In this document: positions 15,651 through 24,271 of the stretch, one piece after another
How positions within the stretch are numbered: position 1 is the stretch's first letter
Layout: each line of letters starts with the position of its first letter
Origin: Streptomyces sp. Alt3
Lineage (GTDB): Bacteria; Actinomycetota; Actinomycetes; Streptomycetales; Streptomycetaceae
Reading direction: 5' to 3'
Assembly (NCBI RefSeq): GCF_030719215.1
Contig: NZ_CP120983.1
Location: 1,674,001-1,738,000 of the forward strand
Length of the DNA stretch: 64,000 nucleotides
Translations under genes and position numbers: made by a program
Notes under the pieces: model-generated
Told to the model about the DNA's origin: nothing
Seen by the model: only the letters and a program-made list of their open reading frames with translations
Databases searched by the model: none

Positions 15651-16829
15651 ATGACCGACCCAACTCAGGACCCCGGCTTCCTCCAGGACCCCTACCCCAC
15701 TTACGCGGCCATGCGCTCGGCATACCCCGTACAAGCCGTAGCCAGCGGATCCGGCGGTCGCCTCAGCTACCTGGTCACCGGATACGCCGAAGCCAGGGAA
15801 GCGCTCGCCCACGCCCGGCTCTCGAAGGACACCTCCGCGTTCTTCGCGGGCAAGGAATCAAAGCGGCGCCTCCACCCCGCAGTGGCGCACAACATGCTGT
15901 CGAGCGACCCGCCCGAGCACACCCGGCTGCGCAAGCTGGTCACCAAGGCGTTCACGACCGGGGCGGTCGCGGAACTGCGCCCGTTCATCGCCAGGGTCAC
16001 CGACGACCTGTTGGACCAGTGGCCTGTCGGCGAGCCCTTCGACTTCATGACCGGCTTGGCCGTCCCGCTACCCGTCATTGTGATCTGCGAACTGCTCGGA
16101 GTACCGGAGGAAGACCGGCCCGACATCCGGCGCTGGTCCGGCGAACTGTTCGCGGCGGGACAGCCGGGCGTCATCGACGCGGCCTCGCACTCCCTGGCCG
16201 ACTACATGACAGACCTCATCGCCGCCAAGCGCCGACACCCCGGCAGCTCGCTCCTCGACCGCCTCATCTCGGCTCGCGACGGCGACGACCGGCTCAATGA
16301 GGAGGAACTGGTCTCGCTCGCGGTGCTCCTGCTCGTAGCCGGCCACGAGACCACCACCAACTTCCTCGGCAACGCAACCCTCTCCCTGCTCCAGCACCCG
16401 GCCGAACTCGACCGCCTCCGCCAAAACCCGGACGACATCCCTACGGTGCTGGACGAACTGCTTCGATTCGACTCCCCCGTCAGCACGGCAACCTTCCGGT
16501 TCACCACCGAAGCCGTCACACTCGGTGGCACCGACATCCCGACAGGCGCACCGGTCCTGGTCGCCCTCGGAGCCGCCAACCGCGACCCGGAACGGTTCCC
16601 GTCACCGGACCAGCTCGATGCGAACCGGGACGCTGTCGGCCACCTCGCCTTCGGGCACGGTATCCACCGCTGCGTCGGCGCTCCCCTGGCCAAGACCGAG
16701 GCCGAAATCGCGCTGCGCGCGGTACTGACACGGTTCCCGGGCCTCCGCCTCGCCGTACCGCCCGACCAGCTTCAGTGGCGGCACGCCCGTCTTGTACGCG
16801 GTCTGACCTCGCTTCCCGTCCTTAATTAG
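15651..16829 (+). CDS. cytochrome P450, CYP107-like
   Basis: Start ATG 15651 (MTDPTQDPGFLQDPYPTYA), 19 bp after the membrane-protein stop. The 392-aa length is normal for bacterial P450s. All hallmarks are present: I-helix A230-G-H-E-T-T235, E269-L-L-R272 (ExxR), and heme loop F-G-H-G-I-H-R-C341-V-G-A with Cys341 as the iron ligand; D-P-P-E-H-T-R-L-R at 86-94 is also conserved. It needs separate ferredoxin partners, none encoded here. It is the last gene of the ImmA/membrane protein/P450 operon and converges on kdsB-like gene with only 12 bp between. Substrate unknown. Confidence 0.9.
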   Translation: MTDPTQDPGFLQDPYPTYAAMRSAYPVQAVASGSGGRLSYLVTGYAEAREALAHARLSKDTSAFFAGKESKRRLHPAVAHNMLSSDPPEHTRLRKLVTKAFTTGAVAELRPFIARVTDDLLDQWPVGEPFDFMTGLAVPLPVIVICELLGVPEEDRPDIRRWSGELFAAGQPGVIDAASHSLADYMTDLIAAKRRHPGSSLLDRLISARDGDDRLNEEELVSLAVLLLVAGHETTTNFLGNATLSLLQHPAELDRLRQNPDDIPTVLDELLRFDSPVSTATFRFTTEAVTLGGTDIPTGAPVLVALGAANRDPERFPSPDQLDANRDAVGHLAFGHGIHRCVGAPLAKTEAEIALRAVLTRFPGLRLAVPPDQLQWRHARLVRGLTSLPVLN

Positions 16830-16841
16830 CCGGAGGGTCGC

Positions 16842-17765
16842 TTAGCGAGTGAGCCGCTCTGGGGGGCGAGTAGGCAGGCCCCGGAGCTGCTGTTCGCTAG
16901 GAGTGAGAGCGGGGCTTTCCGAAGATCGGACACGAGTCGCGGATGAGGTGATTCCGTCCCACCGTGCAGAAGGTCGTACGGTCCCACGCCTATGAACCGC
17001 TCCGTCGAGCTGATCGAGGAAGCGCTCGGCTCGCGTCAGATCCTCAGGGGTGTCTACCGCTACACCGTCGTCCAGGACAGGGACCATCTGTACGGCGTGG
17101 CCGTGTTCGACGAAACGCAGCATCTCTACTCCTTCGGCACGCTCCAGGGGTCCTTGCTGGAGCCGACAGAAGTGCTGGAGAGCCTCGCCTGTGAAGCCGT
17201 AGAGGCCCAGTTGGCGCAGGTACTTCGGCCGGTCGCCCCTGGGGTATGGGATGGGCTGGCGCGAGAACATGAGGGCCTCGCTGCGGGCCGTGACGACGAC
17301 CTTGACGACGTTGTGGTCCAGGACGGCGCCGACGTCGACCAGCTCGGTGTAGGCGTTCACGGCGCAGGTGCCGGGCGGAGTGAATTCCAGGGCCTCGGAG
17401 ACGTCGTTGATGGCGGTCGGCGAGATGAACGGCTCGTCGCCCTGGACGTTGATGTATCCGTCGGCTGGCAGGCGTTCGGCGACCTCTGCGACGCGGTCGG
17501 TGCCGGTGAGGTGCTCCCCGGTACGGATGCTGTCGATGCCGAGTTCGCGGCACGCCGCTTCGATGCGTTCGTCGTCCGTCGCGACGATGGCTCCGTCGAG
17601 GCGTTTGGCCTCCAGGCAGCGCTGGTGGACGTGCCAGAGCAGCGGCATGCCGCCGAGGAGGGCCAGTGGTTTGCCGGGGAATCGGGAGGCACCCCAGCGG
17701 CAGGGTATGACGGCGATGTGCCGGCGCCGTTCGGCGGTGGTCGGTCGGGCTGTGGTGGCGGCCAC
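16842..17765 (-). CDS. kdsB: KdsB-like CMP-sugar (ulosonate) cytidylyltransferase
   Basis: GTG 17765 preceded by AGGAGG. The 307-aa protein has P21-C-R-W-G-A-S-R-F-P-G-K-P-L, the KdsB nucleotide-binding loop, N106-V-Q-G-D-E-P112, LGLYGFTGEALQHF and GVAVDTPEDLTRAE. By family it makes CMP-Kdo or a related CMP-ulosonate from CTP. A Gram-positive has no LPS, so the product must be a specialised CMP-sugar. About 50 C-terminal residues after LDQLDGAV are an unusual basic extension. It is the last gene of the leftward operon. Confidence 0.8.
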   Translation of the reverse strand: MAATTARPTTAERRRHIAVIPCRWGASRFPGKPLALLGGMPLLWHVHQRCLEAKRLDGAIVATDDERIEAACRELGIDSIRTGEHLTGTDRVAEVAERLPADGYINVQGDEPFISPTAINDVSEALEFTPPGTCAVNAYTELVDVGAVLDHNVVKVVVTARSEALMFSRQPIPYPRGDRPKYLRQLGLYGFTGEALQHFCRLQQGPLERAEGVEMLRFVEHGHAVQMVPVLDDGVAVDTPEDLTRAERFLDQLDGAVHRRGTVRPSARWDGITSSATRVRSSESPALTPSEQQLRGLPTRPPERLTR

Positions 17766-17797
17766 GGCGTCCTCCTGGTGGTCGGGTTCGGGGGGCT

Positions 17798-18358
17798 TCA
17801 GGTGAGCTGGGCGAGCTTGGCGCGGATGGTGGGTGAGGCGGTGGTCGCGAACGGCCGCCACTGGTAGCCGTCGACCTCCTCCTCCTGCAGCGTCACCGCA
17901 TGATCGGCCCCGAGGTGGAAGGCCCAGCGGAAGTCCACGTGGTGGTGGGCCGGGTCGTTCTTCGACGGGTTCGCGTCGATCGCGTGCACGTCGATGTCGA
18001 GGGGGATGTCCTCGTGGCCAGCGAGGGCGACGACGGCGCTGGGCGGGATGCCGGCCTCCTCGTGCAGTTCGCGCAGGGCTGCGTCGCGCAGGAGCTGGTC
18101 GGACGGTTCGTTGTGCCCGCCGGGCGCCAGCAATTTCCCGGACGCCTTGTGCAGAATGTGGAGCACGTGCCGTTCACCGTTGATGAGGATGACGCTGCAG
18201 GTCACGTGGGCGGGGAAGGTCTTGCGGCTGGTGGGATCGTCCGCGCCGGCAAGCACGGCGAACAGCATCGTCAGGGAGGCGCGCTCGTCCGGGTGGCGGG
18301 CGAGGTACGCCTCCGTGACGGCACGGACGTGTTCGGTGGAGGGTGGCAACGAGGTCAC
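17798..18358 (-). CDS. Nudix hydrolase
   Basis: 186 aa; start ATG 18358 overlaps the upstream stop (ATGA). Nudix-box-like segment G81-HNEPSDQLLRDAALRELHEEAG-I104 contains the R-E-L-x-E-E-x-G core; one residue in the first loop appears shifted relative to the consensus. The fold continues with GHEDIPLDIDVHAI and HHVDFRWAF. Substrates of this family are nucleoside diphosphates linked to another moiety, so in this operon it may trim or proofread a nucleotide-sugar intermediate. Confidence 0.8.
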   Translation of the reverse strand: MTSLPPSTEHVRAVTEAYLARHPDERASLTMLFAVLAGADDPTSRKTFPAHVTCSVILINGERHVLHILHKASGKLLAPGGHNEPSDQLLRDAALRELHEEAGIPPSAVVALAGHEDIPLDIDVHAIDANPSKNDPAHHHVDFRWAFHLGADHAVTLQEEEVDGYQWRPFATTASPTIRAKLAQLT

Positions 18359-19476
18359 CTTTCGAAGTGGCGGAGCCAGGTTCTGGCGATGGTGTCGCGG
18401 TCGGCCGCCGGCATCTCGTGCAGTCCGGGCTGGAGTCGCGCGTGGCTGAGTGCGGCGGTGGCGGCGAGTATCTCGGCCTGGACGAGGTGGATGTAGGTGC
18501 CGACGGCGGCGCCGTGCACGAAGTTGACGGCGCCCCCGTCGGCAAGGACGTAGAAGTAGTGGCCAGTGACCTCGTATCGAGTCAACTGCGGTCCCACAGA
18601 CTGGCGTTCGTAGAGGTCATCAAGGCTGCTGAGTTCGAGTTCTTCCTCGGAAGAGGTCACCGATCCGAGGTACGCGCCGTTGCGCAGGGCGGCGAAATCC
18701 TCGTGCCGTAGGGCGAGATTGCCGGTGGCGCACAGGACGAGTTCCGCGTCGTGGACGGCCTCGGTGGTGGACGCGCTGGTGCGGAAACCGAGGGCGTGCG
18801 CCTGTACCCGCTTGACCGCGTCGTTGTCGTACACGGTGACGCGCAGGTCCTGGGCGCGCAGGGTCTGCGCAATAGAGCGGCCGATCTTGCCGAAACCGAT
18901 GACGCAGGCGCTGCGGCTCGTGAGGATGTCCCCGCGGGCGCGGACGAGGGCGTCGGTGGAGAACACGATGGACCGGCCGACGAGGTGGTCCTCGCAGTCC
19001 TTGAGCGGCGAGCGGGCCACGGACACGACCGGACACGGCAGCGAGCCGAGAGCCGCGTACCGCTGGTGTCCGTTCTCGGTGTCCTCGACGACGCCGAGGA
19101 TGCGGCCGGAGAACTTGTTCACGAGGGTGTCGAGGCTGGCCGCGAAGTACCCGCCGATGTCGACCAGGACGACATCCTGGCCGCCGGCCGTGTCCTCCAG
19201 GTAGTGCAGGGCCTGGGTCTCGTCGGTGAACCGCTCCCGGCTCAGGTCGTGGACCGGCAGGGTGCGGCGGACGGTGTCGAGGGTCGGCTGGTGGATCGAC
19301 CGGGGCTTGGGGAGGACGGCGCCGATCGTGGACACCGCGGTCATGGCGTGCAAGAACGCCGGCCGTTCCGGGAGCAGGTGGGTGATGACCAGCGTCGTGA
19401 TCGCCTGCCCGGCGGGAAACTGCGCGGTGATCCTCCGGAAGAAGGCGTCCAGCCGTGCTCGCTCGGGGGTTTCCAT
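18355..19476 (-). CDS. S-adenosylhomocysteine-hydrolase-like NAD-dependent enzyme
   Basis: ATG 19476 has GAGAGGAG upstream; 373 aa. The Rossmann motif ACVIGFGKIGRSIAQTLRA follows a GRSIVFSTDALVRARGDIL region that aligns with the SAHH segment preceding its NAD site, and LVLCATGNLALRHEDFAAL and YLGSVTSSEEELEL resemble the SAHH C-terminal part (normally ATGN with a G-H-F-D). True SAHH is ~430-480 aa with strict catalytic residues; many are not evident here. SAHH-like proteins use tightly bound NAD to oxidise the 3'-OH of a nucleoside transiently, so a nucleoside substrate is likely. Confidence 0.6.
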   Translation of the reverse strand: METPERARLDAFFRRITAQFPAGQAITTLVITHLLPERPAFLHAMTAVSTIGAVLPKPRSIHQPTLDTVRRTLPVHDLSRERFTDETQALHYLEDTAGGQDVVLVDIGGYFAASLDTLVNKFSGRILGVVEDTENGHQRYAALGSLPCPVVSVARSPLKDCEDHLVGRSIVFSTDALVRARGDILTSRSACVIGFGKIGRSIAQTLRAQDLRVTVYDNDAVKRVQAHALGFRTSASTTEAVHDAELVLCATGNLALRHEDFAALRNGAYLGSVTSSEEELELSSLDDLYERQSVGPQLTRYEVTGHYFYVLADGGAVNFVHGAAVGTYIHLVQAEILAATAALSHARLQPGLHEMPAADRDTIARTWLRHFER

Positions 19477-19507
19477 GGGCACTCCTCTCGGGTTCCGAGG
19501 CGTAGGG

Positions 19508-20506
19508 CTACGCGGCCCGGCTGTAGTCCGGCATTGGGGCGGCCAGAGCCTGCATGTGAGCGCGCAGTCCGCCGTGGAGGTCGACGCGCGGCTGCCAGTC
19601 GAGGACCTCTCCCGCACGGCTGGGGTCGGCGCGCGTGACGAGGACGTCCCCGTTGCGCACGTGGTCCTGGTGGAGCTGGATCTCGCGGCCGGTGAGGCTG
19701 TTGGCGATGTTGACCACGTCCAGCAGTGATGCGTTCGAGCCGCCGCCGACGTTGATGGGGCCGTGAGCGTTCGGATTGACGCCGGCGGCGATCGTGGCGG
19801 TGACCACGTCGTCTATGTAGGTGAAGTCGCGGCGCTGGTGGCCGTCTCCGTACAGGCGCAGGGGCTGTCCGGTCAGGGCGGCGTACAGGGCGCGGTGGGT
19901 GAACATGTCGGCGCGCTGCCGGGGGCCGTAGACGGTGAAGTACCGCAGGGCGACGACGCTGGGGCCGCCGGGGCGCTCGGCGTAGGCGAGGCAGAGCTGC
20001 TCCTCGGCCAGCTTGGTCACGGCGTACGGGGAGGCGGGGTTGGGGCGGTCGGTCTCGCGACTCGCGTCGCCGTCGGTCGGGCCGTAGACGCTGGAGGAGG
20101 AGGCTACGACCAGTCGGGGGACGCCGATCCGGGTGGAGGCTTCGAGGACGCGGTGGGTGGCCAGCACGTTGGACGCGAGGTAGTCACCGAACTGCGGTCC
20201 CCAGGAGGGCCGTACGCCGGGGATGCCGGCGAGGTGGAAGACGGCGTCGGCGTCGATCAGGAGCGGGTCGATCGCGCAGTGGAGGAGGTCGGCCGTGACG
20301 TGGTGGTATCCCGGGCGACCCCGCAGCGCGGCGAGGTTGGCGGCGGCCATCGGGTCGGTAGATGGATCTCGGCGGTCCACGCCGATCACGGTGGCGCCGG
20401 CCTGGACGAGGGCGTGGGCGAGGTGGGAGCCGATGAATCCGGCGGAGCCGGTCACCACGGCCCGTCGGGGGGAAGCGTTGGTCGGGGGCTGCTCGTGCTG
20501 TGGCAC
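19508..20506 (-). CDS. NAD-dependent sugar-nucleotide epimerase/dehydratase (extended SDR)
   Basis: 332 aa. N-terminal GSAGFIGSHLAHALVQAGA carries the G-x-x-G-x-x-G NAD site; VVASSSSVYGPT holds the catalytic Ser/Thr region, and the S-P-Y-A-V-T-K segment supplies Tyr and Lys. LRYFTVYGPRQRADMFTHRA and GDGHQRRDFTYIDDVVTATI are typical of UDP-glucuronate/UDP-glucose 4-epimerases. It would epimerise a nucleotide sugar feeding the pathway. It is 31 bp upstream of the SAHH-like gene and in the same operon. Confidence 0.85.
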   Translation of the reverse strand: MPQHEQPPTNASPRRAVVTGSAGFIGSHLAHALVQAGATVIGVDRRDPSTDPMAAANLAALRGRPGYHHVTADLLHCAIDPLLIDADAVFHLAGIPGVRPSWGPQFGDYLASNVLATHRVLEASTRIGVPRLVVASSSSVYGPTDGDASRETDRPNPASPYAVTKLAEEQLCLAYAERPGGPSVVALRYFTVYGPRQRADMFTHRALYAALTGQPLRLYGDGHQRRDFTYIDDVVTATIAAGVNPNAHGPINVGGGSNASLLDVVNIANSLTGREIQLHQDHVRNGDVLVTRADPSRAGEVLDWQPRVDLHGGLRAHMQALAAPMPDYSRAA

Positions 20507-20541
20507 GGGGATCTCCAGAGGGGTGTCGTCTAGGGGGCTGG

Positions 20542-21378
20542 TCAGGTGAGCCGGGACAGGACGGTTCTGCCGTGCGCGCTGAGGGCGGCGTCGTTCTCCT
20601 GGTGGCCCTTGGCCAGGGCTGTGGCCGCCTCGATGGCGCCGAAGGACTCCAGGAGGCGTCGTTCGGTGTCGTTCGGCGGGCGCCCGTAGCCGTCAAAGAA
20701 GGCGGTGCGGAGGTGGGGTGCGGCCTGCCAGCGTCGGAATTCGAGCCGGGCGAAGTCGCGGACCCGGGCGTCGCGTCGCATGTGCTCGAAGTCGTAGATG
20801 CCGAAGGTGTCGCCGAGCAGCCAGTTGCGCGGCTGGTAGTCGAGGTGGCAGATCGCGCTCTCCATGTGGCTGCTGCCCAGGATCGCCGCGTGGTGCTTCA
20901 GCAGGTTCTCCTCGGCCGCGTCGAGCAGGTCAGCGTGGACGGCCCGGTCGATCCACCCCTGGAACCGTTCGGCGAGTGCGGCGCCGACGGCACCGCCTTG
21001 GGGCATGGCCGTGGCCCAGTGCAGCTTGCCGAGCACGTGCCCAGCCTCGTGGTGGGCCAGTTCCTCCTCGGGTGAGCCCGGAGCGAAGGCATCCGCGCGG
21101 TCGCCTGCGAGCGCGGTGAGCAGCAGGGTGCGGGTGGCGTCATCCCGGCCGACCAACTCCGGCGCATGGCCGTTCAGATGAGTGACCCACGCCCCGTAGG
21201 CGTGGAGTTCTCCGGCGTACCGGTCTCGCTCCGCGTGCTGCTTCGCGATGAACTGACGCCCGTCGCCGGCCACGAGGCGTACGACGCGGGGCGGGAGCGC
21301 GGGGTCCGCTGCGATGTCGACTGCGCCGAGGAGGAGGTGCGCCAGTTGTATCCGAGGGTCGCGCGAGGTCGCGATCAC
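20542..21378 (-). CDS. APH-fold small-molecule kinase
   Basis: GTG 21378 overlaps the phosphatase stop as GTGA. The 278-aa protein has the aminoglycoside-phosphotransferase catalytic loop H-L-D-Y-Q-P-R-N-W and the metal-binding Y-D-F-E-H motif, with the ATP-lobe lysine in RQFIAKQHAE. Likely phosphorylates a sugar or nucleoside intermediate; self-resistance is an alternative. Coupled to the histidine phosphatase, so phosphorylation and dephosphorylation steps are encoded side by side. Confidence 0.75.
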   Translation of the reverse strand: MIATSRDPRIQLAHLLLGAVDIAADPALPPRVVRLVAGDGRQFIAKQHAERDRYAGELHAYGAWVTHLNGHAPELVGRDDATRTLLLTALAGDRADAFAPGSPEEELAHHEAGHVLGKLHWATAMPQGGAVGAALAERFQGWIDRAVHADLLDAAEENLLKHHAAILGSSHMESAICHLDYQPRNWLLGDTFGIYDFEHMRRDARVRDFARLEFRRWQAAPHLRTAFFDGYGRPPNDTERRLLESFGAIEAATALAKGHQENDAALSAHGRTVLSRLT

Positions 21379-22031
21379 GGGGTCGGCTCCGGCGTGAGGA
21401 GACTGAGGTGCTCGGTGTCGTTGTGCCGGTCGAGCATCCAGCGGGTCTGGCCCAGGCGGTTGCGGTGGTGCTGCCAGCGGGTGATGGAGGCGTGGTTGTG
21501 GGTGAACCCGGACGGCGAGCCGATCGGGATGCCGAGCAGCAGGGTGTGTGCGGTGATCACCGTCTCCCCGTGGGCGGCGAAGACGACGCGCTTGCCGTGG
21601 TTCTCCTCGATGAGCTGGCTCAGGTTCCTGCTGGCGCGCTCCAGGAACCCGTTCCAGGTGTCGGAGCCGTTGGCCCAGGGCGTGTCGGGGTGGGCGTGCG
21701 GCCCGCCGTCGGCGACCGTCTTCACCGCCTCCCAGGGCTGGCCGTCGGCGTCGCCGTGGACCGGGCCGTCGAGCCGGTCGTCGTGGTGCACGGGGATCTG
21801 AAGCGTCTGGGCGATGATCTCGCCGGTCTGGACGAGGCGGATCCGCGGGCCGGTGTAGATGACGTCGAACGGCTTCTTCAGGTGCTCGGTGGCAAGGCGG
21901 CGTGCGGCCTGTTCGGCTTGGGCGTACCCGAGGTTGGTCAGGCCGGTGCAGGTGCGCGGCCCCCCGACGAGGCCGTCGGCGTTGCACTGGGCCTGGCCGT
22001 GCCGGACGAAGACGAGTTCGGTGGTGATCAT
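21375..22031 (-). CDS. histidine phosphatase (phosphoglycerate-mutase fold)
   Basis: 218 aa. N-terminal LVFVRHGQAQCNADG is the R-H-G catalytic motif, with the second histidine in VFAAHGETVITAH and an arginine in the YTGPRIRLVQTGEII segment. It removes phosphate from small molecules. Starts and stops overlap both neighbours by 4 bp (ATGA/GTGA), showing tight coupling to the two kinase-like genes on either side. Possibly dephosphorylates a CMP-linked or sugar-phosphate intermediate. Confidence 0.85.
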   Translation of the reverse strand: MITTELVFVRHGQAQCNADGLVGGPRTCTGLTNLGYAQAEQAARRLATEHLKKPFDVIYTGPRIRLVQTGEIIAQTLQIPVHHDDRLDGPVHGDADGQPWEAVKTVADGGPHAHPDTPWANGSDTWNGFLERASRNLSQLIEENHGKRVVFAAHGETVITAHTLLLGIPIGSPSGFTHNHASITRWQHHRNRLGQTRWMLDRHNDTEHLSLLTPEPTP

Positions 22032-22789
22032 GAGGCTCCTCGGTGGGAGAAACGGAGGGGCAGGCTGTAGCGGTAACCGTTGCGGCCGACGTACGGGGCG
22101 GTGAGCACGGCGTGCAGGGCCAGGGAGCTATCAAGCTGGTTTCGATCCGTCGTGCCCAGCCGGGCGTCGTGTCGTAGGGCGGCCGCGTTGTACGCGAGCA
22201 GGGCGTTGGTGACGGCTCGGTCGGTGAGCGGTCCGTAGGTCAGGTGAAGCGTCGCGATGAGCTTGGCGAGGTCGTAGCCCATCGGGGCCAGGGACAAGTC
22301 GTCGGTGTCGACGACGACGATGTCCTGCTTGCTGGTGACGATGAAGTTCCGGAGGTTGCTGTCCTTGTAGAAGGCGCAGGGCCCTTGGGCCGTTGTTTCC
22401 AGCAGGCCGAGCATCGCGTGCAGGGCGGTCTTGTTCGGCAGGTAGCCCTGCTCATGGCGGCGCCGCAGGGCGCGCTTCCGGGGGCCGAGGTAGTCGTCGA
22501 ACGTAGTGCCGTCCCGGAAGCGGTGCGCGGTGTCCAGCGACGCGGACCGCAGGTCGCTGGCCCAGGCGGCTCCGTGGGCGTGGCCCAGCAGTGCCGCGAC
22601 GCGCGGGAGGTCGTCCGGGCGTACGGAGCGACCTTCGATCCGTTCAAACGTCAGGCTGTTCGGTCGGACGGTGAGGAGCGCCGGCTGCCGCAGCGGCTTG
22701 GCGTGCTCGGTGAGCCACTGGTGGTGGCGCGCTGCCGCCGCTGCACGCTCCGGTTCCGCGTAGGGCTTGGTGAAGGGCACGAGGGTCAT
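22028..22789 (-). CDS. divergent APH/kinase-fold protein
   Basis: 253 aa, ATGA overlaps on both sides. It resembles aminoglycoside-phosphotransferase folds, with the catalytic loop as FYKDSNLRNFIV, in which the normal His of H-x-D is Lys, and the metal Asp in VVVDTDDLSLAP. Asp and Asn of the loop are kept, so activity is plausible (choline/ethanolamine-kinase-like substitutions exist). It is shorter than the other kinase at 20542-21378. Substrate unknown; part of the biosynthetic operon. Confidence 0.6.
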   Translation of the reverse strand: MTLVPFTKPYAEPERAAAAARHHQWLTEHAKPLRQPALLTVRPNSLTFERIEGRSVRPDDLPRVAALLGHAHGAAWASDLRSASLDTAHRFRDGTTFDDYLGPRKRALRRRHEQGYLPNKTALHAMLGLLETTAQGPCAFYKDSNLRNFIVTSKQDIVVVDTDDLSLAPMGYDLAKLIATLHLTYGPLTDRAVTNALLAYNAAALRHDARLGTTDRNQLDSSLALHAVLTAPYVGRNGYRYSLPLRFSHRGAS

Positions 22790-23634
22790 GCTGGCCGCCC
22801 TTCGTTCGACTGGGCGACGACGAAGGTGATCCGGGACCGGGTGGCCAGCGGCTGGTCGGGAAGGAACTCGTGCAGGGTCGCCGCCAGGGCCCCGGGGTTG
22901 CCGTACAGGCCCGGCGCCAGGTCGTACTTGGGGTTGGTGGCCAGGTACTGCGCCGCGTGGTCGTGACCGTCAAAGGTGAAGACGTGTTCCTCGTCCAAGA
23001 CGGCGATCACGTCGAGCGAGGAGGCGGCTACCTCGGCGAGGTTGCCGCTGTGTGCTGCGGTGTAGAGGCTCTCATGCTGGGCGGCACGCGGATCGAGGCC
23101 GGCGGAGGCGACCAGCTCGTCCATCTCCTGGTAGCTGTCGAGGCCCTTGGTGACGAGCACGGCCAGACCTCCGGGGGCGAGGACCCTGGCGATCTCCCCG
23201 ACGATGTCTTCGGGGTGCGGCGAGTGGTAGAGGCAGAACGCCGCGACGACAATGTCGCTCGACCCGTCGGGCAGGGGCAGGTCGTGGAAGTCCCCTTCGA
23301 TGAACTCCACCGTGCTGTCGGGCAGGTCCTTGGCGCGCTTGCGGGCCTGGGCAAGCAGGGAAGGGGCGGCGTCCAGGCCCACGATGCGCTGCGGCCGGAG
23401 CTGCTCGGCGATGACGAGGCTGCTCGTGCCGCGACCGCAGCCGATGTCGAGCACGACGCCGAGCCGGTCCGGCCGGGCGTGATGGCTCTGCACCAGGCTG
23501 ACGATGGTCTCGGGCACGGGCTGGCCGGCGGTCTTGGCCCGCATCAGGGCGCTGGTCCGCCCGGCCAGCCGCGAGGCGTGTCCGTACAGCTCCGACTGCC
23601 GGGCGGGGTCCAGGAACGGGTTGGGCTCGTTCAT
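22786..23634 (-). CDS. class I SAM-dependent methyltransferase
   Basis: ATG 23634 (MNEPNPFLDPARQSELYGHA); 282 aa. Motif I is VVLDIGCGRGTSSLVI, followed by RIVGLDAAPSLLAQARKRA, DLPDSTVEFIEGDFHDLPL and the ARVLAPGGLAVLVT post-II motif, a Ubie/methyltransferase-11 arrangement. The stop overlaps the kinase start (ATGA). It probably methylates the pathway product on O, N or C. No substrate domain can be recognised. Confidence 0.85.
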   Translation of the reverse strand: MNEPNPFLDPARQSELYGHASRLAGRTSALMRAKTAGQPVPETIVSLVQSHHARPDRLGVVLDIGCGRGTSSLVIAEQLRPQRIVGLDAAPSLLAQARKRAKDLPDSTVEFIEGDFHDLPLPDGSSDIVVAAFCLYHSPHPEDIVGEIARVLAPGGLAVLVTKGLDSYQEMDELVASAGLDPRAAQHESLYTAAHSGNLAEVAASSLDVIAVLDEEHVFTFDGHDHAAQYLATNPKYDLAPGLYGNPGALAATLHEFLPDQPLATRSRITFVVAQSNEGRPA

Positions 23635-23665
23635 GCCGCACCCCCTGGCAGGGGGCGCGGACCGG

Positions 23666-24175
23666 TCAGGACTGCTCGGCGGCGACCTTCCGCAGCCAGC
23701 GGCGAGTCTGACGCCGGTTGGCCAGCAGCACCACATCGGCGGCGGAGCCGAACTCCTCGATCTTCGCCATCACGCGGGGCCGCATCTTGCGCCGGTACGT
23801 GGCGACGTACTTGATCACGCCCCAGTGGATGCGGTTGTGCACCCCGTTGCCCTTGTGCCCCGCGCCGTGCCGGATCTGCCGGGAGAAGATCCCGTACAGC
23901 GCCGCCACGGTCGACACGTCCATCAGGACCACCGTGTCGCAGGCTTCGAGCCGTACCTGCAGCGTCGAGTTGTAGTTGCCGTCGATCACCCACCGCGGCT
24001 GCGCTACCAGCTCGCGCTGGACGTCGGTGAACTTGTCCATGGGCAATGCGTTCCACTCGTCGTCGTAGAACGCGGCGTCCAGGTGCGTCACCGGGGCGTC
24101 GAGGATCCTGCCCAGTTCGCGGGCCACGTGGGATTTGCCGCTGCCTCCGCAGCCGACGATGGCGACCTTCTTCAT
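23666..24175 (-). CDS. P-loop kinase-like NTPase
   Basis: ATG 24175 (MKKVAIVGCGGSGKSHVARE); 169 aa with Walker A G-C-G-G-S-G-K-S at the N terminus, LDAAFYDDEWNALP and WVIDGNYNSTLQVRLEACDT typical of the adenylate-kinase/'topology modulation' (FlaR) family, and a basic lid region (RQIRHGAGHKGNGVHNRIHW). It would phosphorylate a small molecule or nucleotide. Preceded by a hairpin at 24216-24240, so it may be under partial separate control within the operon. Confidence 0.7.
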   Translation of the reverse strand: MKKVAIVGCGGSGKSHVARELGRILDAPVTHLDAAFYDDEWNALPMDKFTDVQRELVAQPRWVIDGNYNSTLQVRLEACDTVVLMDVSTVAALYGIFSRQIRHGAGHKGNGVHNRIHWGVIKYVATYRRKMRPRVMAKIEEFGSAADVVLLANRRQTRRWLRKVAAEQS

Positions 24176-24215
24176 GGTGCTCCAGCGTAGAGAGGTTCGG
24201 GTGTCCGGCGGACCC

Positions 24216-24240
24216 ATCCTCCGGGACGCGCCCGGAGGAT
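24216..24240. terminator. 10-bp stem hairpin inside the operon
   Basis: ATCCTCCGGG (24216-24225), loop ACGCG, CCCGGAGGAT (24231-24240). It sits in the 96-bp gap between the CgeB-like gene and the P-loop kinase gene. There is no U-tract, so it may be an attenuator, RNA-processing or mRNA-stability element instead of a full terminator. Confidence 0.45.
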
Positions 24241-24271
24241 CCGCGCGCCGTGGTCGATCGAGCGGTCTGCA

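Noticed and set aside
16842..17765. KdsB-like gene as LPS core biosynthesis
   Set aside because: Other genes indicate a Gram-positive actinomycete without LPS; no KdsA, KdsD or lipid A genes are present.
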